A DNA stretch of 64,000 bases. It comes from Paraphoma chrysanthemicola (Eukaryota > Ascomycota > Dothideomycetes > Pleosporales > Phaeosphaeriaceae). This document shows positions 56,460 through 64,000 of this stretch, piece after piece; position 1 is the stretch's first letter, and each line of letters opens with the position of its first letter. The position numbers and the translations under genes were made by a program. The stretch lies in assembly GCA_020744225.1 (NCBI GenBank), contig JAGMWG010000022.1, positions 496,001 to 560,000 on the forward strand, written 5' to 3'. Below the pieces are notes generated by a model. It saw nothing but the letters and a program-made list of their open reading frames with translations, had not been told where the DNA came from and did not search any database.

Positions 56460-57053
56460 TTTGCATGGCATTGACGGCGCATATGGGTGTTGCGGAGGTT
56501 GGATGTGATGTGAGAAATGCTTCACGCCATGACGGATCTGAAGCAAAGTACTTCCAGAAACCACCACAGTTCGCAAAATAGAACGTGATGTCAAAATTAG
56601 CAATTGATGCCGAATCGATGTTTCAAAGTTCTCGTCGAAAGATAGTAGTCTACAGTTTTATCATGGCACGTGTTGCGCACTTCAAAAATCAATGTTTCAT
56701 CGTTCGGCTCCCCACTCACGGACCCTGACGCACCTTCACCCGGCCCGCACCACCACATCGGCACATGCGCACTTGGCACATCATCCGAAAACAGAAGCGC
56801 CACATGTCAGATATATATGTATTGCTCGTGCATGATGTCGCCCAAAGTTCCAGTACCACTATTTCATCCTTATATCGCCAGTAGCACTAGTCTCGTACCG
56901 AACCACGCAAGCTGCAGCAATACCTCAAGTCCGTATACTGGGGTCCGGGGATATCGTATGCGAAAAAAAAATAGTCTAGGCGATTGGTTTTGCTTTGAAC
57001 TGGAAGTAAGAAACGAATAAGAAGGAAAAGAAGCAAGAAGCAAGACACAAAAT
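56460..57053. other. Intergenic, promoter of Ayg1-like gene
   Basis: About 0.6 kb with a poly-A tract (aaaaaaaaa at about 56963) and an AG-rich leader just upstream of the ATG at 57054. Confidence 0.45.
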
Positions 57054-58414
57054 ATGGCCGCACCAAACGGGAAGTTCTTCATCGAAGACAAATTAAGCAC
57101 CAAAGCCGCGCATCACGAGTCCTTTGAACAACTATGGGCCACAAAATGGCAAAAACCAGCATCCATGGGCGTGTACCCATTCATGTTCAGCACAGCTGCA
57201 GATTTCGAGCCCGTAGTCAAAGACCTGGTCGAAAAGGACATGAAGGAACCATACAACTGGGACGACTACGCGCAAGCATTTTTCCCACAGGCCGAACACT
57301 TGACACAAATCGCGCAAGAAGCCGAGTCCAAAGGCGAAATCGAAAAAGCAAGCGAATATTACCTGCGCAGTAGCGCGGTATACCGCATCGCGCGCTTCCC
57401 CGCGCCACGCAGCGCCGTCCAGCGCGAAGCCTGGACGAGAGGGAAACAAGTCTGTCTCAAAGGTCTAGGACTACGACCCCATCCCGTGAGAGAAGTATTG
57501 GTCCCACATACCCATGGCAAAGCAGATGAAGGCAAACACATCCCCATCTACCATCTCGTCCCCGACACCGCAACACAGGACACGCCCGTCCCCACCGTCA
57601 TAATCTTCACGGGCCTAGATGGGTACCGCACCGAACTCGCCGTCTGGATGGAAGGATGGCGCCAACTTGGTGTCGCGACTATCGTCCTGGAAATCCCAGG
57701 CACAGGCGATTGTCCCGCGACTGCTAGCGATCCAACGAGTCCGGATCGGTTGTATAGTAGCTTGTTTGAGTGGATGGATACACAGACTTTACTTGACGCG
57801 AAAAAACGGGCTATCTGGGCGTTTAGTACGGGCGGGTATTATGCGATTCGTGTGGCGCATACACATGCGGAGAGGCTGGCGGGTGTTGTTGCGCTGGGCG
57901 GGGGGTGTCATTATATGTTTGATCCAAGGTGGTTGGACGAGGTACGTAACATGTCATTTCTTCCTTGATAAAAGGGGAGAAAACGCTTCAAGGAGCGTAT
58001 GATAAGACGTGGACTAACGTTGTTTCGCTGGATGAATAGGTCAATCACCTCGAATACCCCTTCGATCTCGCCGACACGCTGGCCCATAAATTCGGCTACG
58101 GGACCAACGTAGCGCAATTCAAAGCCGAAGCTCTGGACAAGTTCAGCTTACTCAACGACGGCACGCTCGATCGACCGGACTGTGCGCGGCTGTTGTTGGT
58201 GAATGGGACTGAGGATGAGATTTTCCCGATTGATGATTATTATCTCGCGTTGCAGCATGGCGCGCCCAAGGAAGCGCGATTCGTGCAAGGGGTCAAGCAT
58301 ATGGGTGAGCCGATGAGTTTTTTCATCATTCTGAAGTGGCTGTATACGTTGTTTGGAATTGAGGCGGATCCGGTGAAGCAGATGCAGACGTTGCCGTTTA
58401 AGCCGAAGTATTGA
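57054..58414 (+). CDS. Ayg1-like alpha/beta hydrolase
   Basis: Exons 57054-57941 and 58040-58414, with a 98-bp phase-0 intron (GTACGT...GATGAATAG). The protein has 420 residues. The N-terminal helical lid (SMGVYPFMFSTAADFEPVVK, ASEYYLRSSAVYRIARFP) and the core strands (VIIFTGLDGYRTELAVWMEG, VLEIPGTGDCPA) match the fungal Ayg1 family. Ayg1 shortens a heptaketide naphthopyrone to tetrahydroxynaphthalene in DHN-melanin synthesis. The nucleophile elbow is WAFSTGGYYAIRVAHTH; Ala replaces the first Gly of GxSxG. Acid and base candidates are NGTEDEIFPIDD and VKHMGEP. No polyketide synthase is in the window, so the pathway is inferred; related hydrolases also serve other polyketides. Confidence 0.85.
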
Positions 58415-58709
58415 GCGAAGAGGGGATGAGCGAAAGGAGGGTGGGTGAGTTAGTAGGCAATGTAAGCATGGATATCACGATGGGAATAATGAGAGTATGG
58501 GTGAACCATTTCATTTGGTATGAGCCTCATATGGGCAATGCGCCGTTTGCGCCCCGAGTGGGTATCCTGTAGGCCTTCATGGCGCTATCATCCTTTGATT
58601 CAAACGCCAAGCTGTGAGAAGCAGCCAAATCATCCTTCCATTCCCAAGATGTTGTGACTTTATGTAGTGAGCACCTTTAGTCAGCGTTACTATCAGCCTC
58701 GGCCTGAGC
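58415..58709. other. Intergenic between convergent genes
   Basis: 3' flanks of the Ayg1-like gene and of the uncharacterised gene; nothing else seen. Confidence 0.5.
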
Positions 58710-59824
58710 TTAAGTGAGAGCTGCAGCAAGGCCGTAGCGGAAGTTAGTGATCATCTGAGGCGGGCCATCGAACTTGAAGGTCTTTAACTCCTGAGCGGCC
58801 TGACGATTAGCGACAGCGGCGTGCAGGGCATAGAACGTGCCGCGGGTCAGGTCGACTGGCTCCTTGACATCGTGGACGAAGGCGAGGTACTTGAGGTTCG
58901 GGAAGCACTGGAGGAGGTGCTCCCAGTCGTTACCAGGCTCGATATCGCCCTGCTCGCGGATGAACACGCTGCCAAGGTCAGAGGTCTGGATAGGCGAGAC
59001 GACGAGGAGATGCTTGCAGTGCTCGCCGATGCGCTGGAGGGCTGCGACGACGTGGTCGGCATGGACTTTGTTCACTTCCTGGTTGATAAGAAGGCACTCG
59101 AAGACTTTGGTGTCAGCGACGGGTTTCTCGCCCTTCCAGTATGGAGAGAGATTGTGGATCACGCGAGCTGTCAGGGGAACAAAGCTGTGACCACGATAAT
59201 CGATCTTGCTGGCCGCGAGGAGATTGTCCAGCTCAGGCTTGTCCGCAAGCGTGGAGCGGCGAGTGATGGGAAGCCTAGCAAAGAACTTAGTATCCGAGCC
59301 TAGAAAGGACTTCTTCGGTGGCTGTCCTGTGCACCACTTTCGGAGATCGGGCTCAGGGTCGGCACTCTCGAGGTAGACTTCCTGGTCTGCCTCGCTGTTG
59401 CTCGCGAATGGGGTCCCCTCAAAAGAGGAACTACCGGCTGACATACCCTTGGAAGTGGCGATGGGGATGGGCTTCGATTCATGATCCGTACCGATGTCTA
59501 ATTTGATGTTAGCGAGGACTGAGATAACGGATTCGGCCTATGCGTACTGGTTCCTTGAAAAGCCTTAGTGAGGGCGGAGACACGAGCGTCGGGCACATTT
59601 CCTCCCACGACACCTTCGGCAGAAAGCTGAGAAGCGCCATTGCTGCCGGCCGTACCACCATCTGTGCCATGAGGCTCGCCGATGCGGTCACGAGTGAGTC
59701 CTGGATAATTAAGAGACGTATCGCCAGCGACCCGCTCTTGATGAACAGAGTGTAGAACACTGAGTAACGAGTGGGCCCGAGTGCGTCCGCCAGAGATCGG
59801 CTTCTTGCGGAACGAGGGGTCCAT
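58710..59824 (-). CDS. Uncharacterised two-exon protein
   Basis: Exons 59548-59824 and 58710-59497, with a 50-bp phase-1 intron (GTACGC...TCGCTAACATCAAATTAG). The protein has 354 residues. The N-terminal 150 residues are Ser/Gly/Thr-rich and probably disordered. The C-terminal 200 form an alpha/beta region (SFVPLTARVIHNLSPYWKGE; VVAALQRIGEHCKHLLVVSP; WEHLLQCFPNLKYLAFVHDV) that recalls the leucine-rich part of fungal F-box-type proteins, but no F-box is visible. No signal peptide, membrane helix or catalytic motif is recognised. It is a conserved-looking gene of unknown function, convergent with the Ayg1-like gene. Confidence 0.8.
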
Positions 59825-61553
59825 GCTGGCAGTGAAGCTCGAGCGTGAAGTTTGTTGGTGTTGATCTGTTGCACAGTCAATAACAAGTTCAAAACCTGAC
59901 CTTCAGAACCACTCCACTTACAAACTGTGAATAATTCGCAACCTCAACCTTTTATTCAGAAGTGGAGTGTCAGCGCCGAACGATGGTAGGTTATGGGCGC
60001 TAGTAGGTGTGACGATGCTCAAGCTGCTGTGCCAACGGTTGAGCCAGGTCAAAGTTAACGGCGGGGAGAAAGAGCGAGGACCGTGTTGTGCGGTGGAAAG
60101 CCTCAAATTCGAAATCAAATCTTGCAGGCTATGGCGTGATCCGAGCGTTGTGGTTGCAGCAAAACAAACGGGCTTCACCTCGAATCAACAAGGCACCCGT
60201 CCAGATTTGGATAGCGTCGAAAAGTTTCCAGAGGTGAAGGAGAGTTCGGAGTGCGAGGACGGCGTTAAGTAGGAGAGGCGAACTTGCCATCGCATATACT
60301 TCCTGGCGACGAGAAGATGACCAGCGATATCGGCAATCCATCACGCGCGCTGCAATGCGTCCGAAGTCGTCATCTCACACACATCGTAGTGTGGAAGTGG
60401 AAGGAGCGCGTTTCAGACGTGGTCGAAATAAGGTACACAGGCGATCTCATCCGGGTGAGCATGGAAGGTGCGATCCATATGCGATCTTCACAAGGCCGAC
60501 ACGTGGATTCAGATGACCATAATCCGTTTCGATCGCTCAGAGTCGTGATTTCACTTGTTGTCTCGTGGCCAGCATGCCAACCAAGAGCGATAAGCTGGCC
60601 ACGTCTCTGCTATGTTAGTCTGTCAAGCAAAGACCCAGATAGCTCATGTGATCCACTAGCTATCAGTCAGAGTACAGATTCGTCCGTTCCAGTTCCAGCG
60701 CTGGCTCCTTTCGTGAGCGCATCAGATGGTGCAAGTCACTGCTGTACCGACGTGAAGCTTCACCTCCATGCAATAGTTTAGTTGTGGTCGTTGAGCTAGG
60801 GCACGGCCATGCTGCAGCCATGCTGACCAGGACTGGCACACGCTCCAAAAAGCTTTGCAACGCGTCGCCTCGCCTTTCGAACATAAATTCTGCTTGTGGT
60901 GGGAGGTGGGTGAAGTCAAGTAAACCATGACCGAAGTGAGGAAGGAGCGAAACGCGGCAAGTCTAGCCGAGACCGGAGGACCCCTGCGCCGATCCCAGCA
61001 GAACGTTTTCCACGTTGCCGGTGCGTCATCGCGCCTGCTTCCGGAGATGCCTTCAGCGTGGGATGCGGGGCCTAGATTGATAGCAATTACATTCCAGCGC
61101 GCAATTTTTGAATATCTGATACTCAACAGCTTCAATTGGCAGCTACGACGTCTCTTCCCTTGTTTGATCTAGTCAACAGTCTTTTCGCTTACTCAACAAA
61201 CCGGCGATTGTCCGTCGAGTTGGCATTACTTGAAGGCGGGGTTCGTGTTATTAGATAGCCTTTGTAAGCCGCAATCCAGAGGCCTTGACCAAAAGCAACC
61301 TCGAGCTCCCCGCAAAAGCACATCTAGAGCTTCAGCAGGAGCCTCAGCTGTCGCGCGTGATCATTGGACTTTTTGTACTGCATCCCACGCGTCGCTCGAG
61401 GTTCCCCGTCAAGTACAAAAGCACTGACAGCCGCGTGAAGTTGTTGAACACCACCTCCGAGCACGCGCCGACGAACCGCACTACCACAGAACGCCTCTGC
61501 CCCCCTCACGCAAGACTTCGATCAAACACCGCATACACATCAAAATCGCAATC
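59825..61553. other. Long intergenic region, hexokinase promoter side
   Basis: About 1.7 kb upstream of hexokinase. A 165-codon plus-strand frame (60284-60781) overlaps minus-strand frames and has no domain, so it is not called. The size fits a regulated hexokinase promoter. Confidence 0.45.
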
Positions 61554-63168
61554 ATGGTGCTGGGAGCAAGGAGAACGCCGTCGCGCAAGGGTACGATTGC
61601 AGCTCCGCTCCAGCCGAAGCAATGGGTAACAAAGCAAGAACTGGGATAACAATTGCGACAGGGTCCTTCGCGGACATGCCCTCGGACCTGAAGTCGCAAA
61701 TCGAGAAGCTCGAAGACACCTTCGTGGTATCGACGGCGAAGCTGAAGGAGATTTCGGATCACTTCGTCAGTGAGTTGCAGCGAGGTCTCTCGAAGGAGGG
61801 CGGCACCATTGTATGTAGAGCTGAAGATGATCGCTAGGGGACAATCGCTGACAAGGCAAGCCCATGATTCCGACCTGGTGTATGGCCTTCCCAGATGGCC
61901 ACGAAACCGGCAGCTACCTCGCGCTAGACATGGGCGGCACAAACCTGCGAGTCTGCGAGGTCACCCTCACAGACGAGAAGGGCGAATTCGAGATCATACA
62001 GTCAAAATACCGTATGCCCGAGGAGCTGAAGACCGGTGCCGCAGACGAGCTGTGGGGATACGTCGCCGACTGCCTGCAACAATTCATCGATTACCACCAC
62101 GAAGACGAAAAGGTCGAGAACCTGCCTCTAGGCTTCACCTTCTCATACCCGGTGACGCAGGATGCTATCGACCACGGCACGCTCCAGCGCTGGACTAAGG
62201 GCTTTGACATTGAAGGCGTGGAAGGACACGATGTGGTGCCTCAATTCCAGAAGGCTTTGACCGAGCGCAACCTCCCCATCAAGCTCGTAGCGCTGGTCAA
62301 TGACACCACTGGCACTATGATTGCTTCGGCGTACACTGATACCGACATGAAGATTGGCTGTATCTTCGGTACCGGCTGCAATGCTGCGTACATGGAAGAG
62401 TGCGGCTCTATTCCCAAGCTCGCACACTTGAACCTGGACCCAGAGCTTCCCATGGCTATTAACTGCGAGTGGGGCGCCTTTGACAACGAGCACAAGGTCC
62501 TCCCTCGCACGCAATACGACGTAATTATCGACAAGGAGTCCCCTCGTCCCGGCCAGCAGTCATTCGAAAAGATGGTAGCAGGTCTGTACCTCGGCGAGAT
62601 CTTCCGCCTCGTCCTGCTCGACCTCCACAAGGGACACGAATGCACCATGTTTGAGGGACAAGACATCAGCAAGCTCGACAAGCCCTACTCGCTTGACGCA
62701 GGCTTCCTCGCCGCCATTGAAGAAGATCGTTTCGAGAACCTGACAGATACCGGCGACCTCTTCCAGAACAAGCTCGGCATCGTCTGCACCAAGCCCGAAC
62801 TCGAACTCATCCGCCGCCTCGCCGAACTCATCGGCACCCGCGCCGCTCGTCTCACTGCCTGCGGTGTCTCCGCCATCTGCAAGCACAAGAAATGGGAAAA
62901 GGTCCACGTCGGCGCCGACGGCTCCGTGTTCACGAAGTACCCGCACTTCAAGATCCGCCAGGCGCAAGCACTCAAGGAGATCCTGGACTGGCCAAGCAAG
63001 TACGGCAAGGGTCGGGGCGATCCCATCGAGGTTCTGCCCGCCGAGGATGGATCTGGTGTCGGTGCTGCGCTCATCGCTGCCTTGACTGTTAAGCGTGTGC
63101 AACAGGGTCAGCTCGCAGGTATTCGGGACTGCGATTCACTGCTCAAGATGGTGCCCAAGGCTAAGTGA
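61554..63168 (+). CDS. Hexokinase
   Basis: Exons 61554-61590, 61662-61810 and 61861-63168; introns of 71 and 50 bp. The protein has 497 residues. The tiny first exon encodes MVLGARRTPSRKG, a conserved start of filamentous-fungal hexokinases. The catalytic features follow: phosphate-1 loop LALDMGGTNLRVCE, sugar-binding segment LGFTFSYPVTQ, catalytic-loop VNDTTGTMIASAY, INCEWGAFDNEHK, and the adenosine motif near the C-terminus (GADGSVFTKYPHF; DGSGVGAALIAAL). It phosphorylates glucose, fructose and mannose in the cytosol as the entry to glycolysis. The 3' end lies 58 bp from the convergent VOC-family gene. Confidence 0.95.
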
Positions 63169-63226
63169 AGTCCAAATAGCTTTCATGTTGTCTAGGATCT
63201 ATGTATATAACACAAGTAAGAATACT

Positions 63227-63747
63227 CTAAGAAAGAGATCCTGGCTGCCCTTTCTTTATCAACCGCACAGCTTCGATATTATTCCCTTGTGGATCGAGTG
63301 CAAAGGCAGCGTAGTATGGCTGTACACTCATTTCGTCGCGATTTCCTGGTGCGCCGTGGTCGGTGCCGCCATTCTCACTGCAGTTCATCAGTACTTCCTC
63401 ACTCGCTTCTTCTCAAGGTGATATATACTCACACAGCAAGCTTATGAAACTCATCCACCGCCGCATTGTCTTGTTCTGACGTCAATACCTCATCTACACT
63501 CCCTCCAACCAAGCTGTGAACACTTACCAGGCGCGTCAATTGCGACGTGCGTCGCATACGGTTTATCTCCCTCGGGAACTTGCTTCAACCACAGATACGG
63601 AAAGTCGCTCCCGAACCCAACGACTGTGCCGTTAAACGCGTTGATTTTCTCGGTGTAGCCCAACGGTTTGAGACTTGTGCGGTAAAATGTGAGCATGCGC
63701 GACATGAGCGCGGGGGTCGAGTAGATGAAGACGTGGTTGATGGTCAT
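63227..63747 (-). CDS. VOC (glyoxalase/bleomycin-resistance-like) protein
   Basis: Exons 63528-63747, 63433-63475 and 63227-63377; introns of 52 and 55 bp, phases consistent. The protein has 137 residues, the usual length of a one-domain VOC protein. It starts MTINHVFIYSTPALMSRMLT, the first beta-alpha unit with the His metal ligand. It continues with WLKQVPEGDKPYATHVAIDA, then DNAAVDEFHKLAVENGGTDH and YYAAFALDPQGNNIEAVRL, where the final Glu is the usual second metal ligand. Such proteins bind divalent metal and act on varied small molecules; no specific reaction can be assigned. Only the first exon forms a sizeable frame. Convergent with hexokinase. Confidence 0.88.
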
Positions 63748-64000
63748 GATTTGTGTTTTGGAGGGGTGGTGGAGTGATTGGAGGAGGGAATGGATTTTGG
63801 AAGTTTACTAGGATTGAAAGTAGAATTGGAAATATAGAAGGATGTAATCGGCGTTTTATGGGGGAGAAAGAGTATTGGTCATGATCAAATCTTCTATGAG
63901 CTATGGTCCGGCGGCTAGAGAGAATACTCGGAATTCCGAGTTGAGGTGACGCGGTGCATGGTTCGGTCCTGCACAGTCTGAGTCATCAACACTTTCCTTA
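63748..64000. other. Promoter side of the VOC gene, window edge
   Basis: No gene recognised in the last 250 bases. Confidence 0.5.

Noticed and set aside
60284..60781. 165-codon plus-strand frame upstream of hexokinase
   Set aside because: Overlaps minus-strand frames of similar size, no domain, biased composition, and no promoter or splice evidence.

Overview
The window is nuclear DNA of a filamentous ascomycete, most likely a Dothideomycete. Genes sit on both strands and carry short introns (about 40-150 bp, GTRNGT-type donors, CTRAC-like branch points). The families present are typical of plant- or surface-associated moulds: LysM effector, killer-toxin-like chitinase, HET and ANK allorecognition proteins, Ayg1-like melanin hydrolase. 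Gene models below were spliced by hand; intron positions and phases were checked so that each joined frame stays open. The species cannot be fixed from the sequence.

Region 1 (1-5.4 kb): a tandem family of three small secreted cysteine-containing proteins on the minus strand. Two are intact and one is an N-terminally truncated relic. They are followed by an F-box-like protein gene.

Region 2 (5.4-28.4 kb): gene-poor accessory DNA. It holds a four-exon bZIP-like gene, a small hypothetical gene and a graveyard of allorecognition-type genes: a HET-domain scrap, an ankyrin scrap, a large ankyrin gene with about 18 nearly identical repeats and a decayed 3' part, an NB-ARC scrap, a frameshifted F-box/zinc-ribbon gene, and a HET gene split by one TAG. 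About 1 kb inverted repeats (13703-14694 and 23577-24615) bracket 8.9 kb of this, and an older third copy lies at about 22.16-22.64 kb. A two-exon four-TM protein lies at 25-25.8 kb.

Region 3 (28.6-41.9 kb): NmrA-like protein, secreted Kex2-processed cysteine-rich protein, a possible 55-residue protein, DNA polymerase epsilon subunit B (DPB2) divergent from a NASP-type histone chaperone with MBF-like sites between them, a large three-TM protein and a DUF4419 protein.

Region 4 (42-51 kb): a four-LysM secreted effector divergent from a giant nine-exon gene. The giant gene joins LysM-LysM-CBM18-GH18 chitinase to a subtilisin-like (S8) domain whose catalytic Asp position is Glu. This is the most unusual system in the window: a chitin-shielding effector beside a chitinase-protease fusion.

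Region 5 (51-64 kb): dense housekeeping and metabolic genes: GFA/CENP-V-type zinc protein, short-chain dehydrogenase, lysyl-tRNA synthetase, Ayg1-like hydrolase, an unknown two-exon gene, hexokinase, and a VOC/glyoxalase-like gene convergent with hexokinase.
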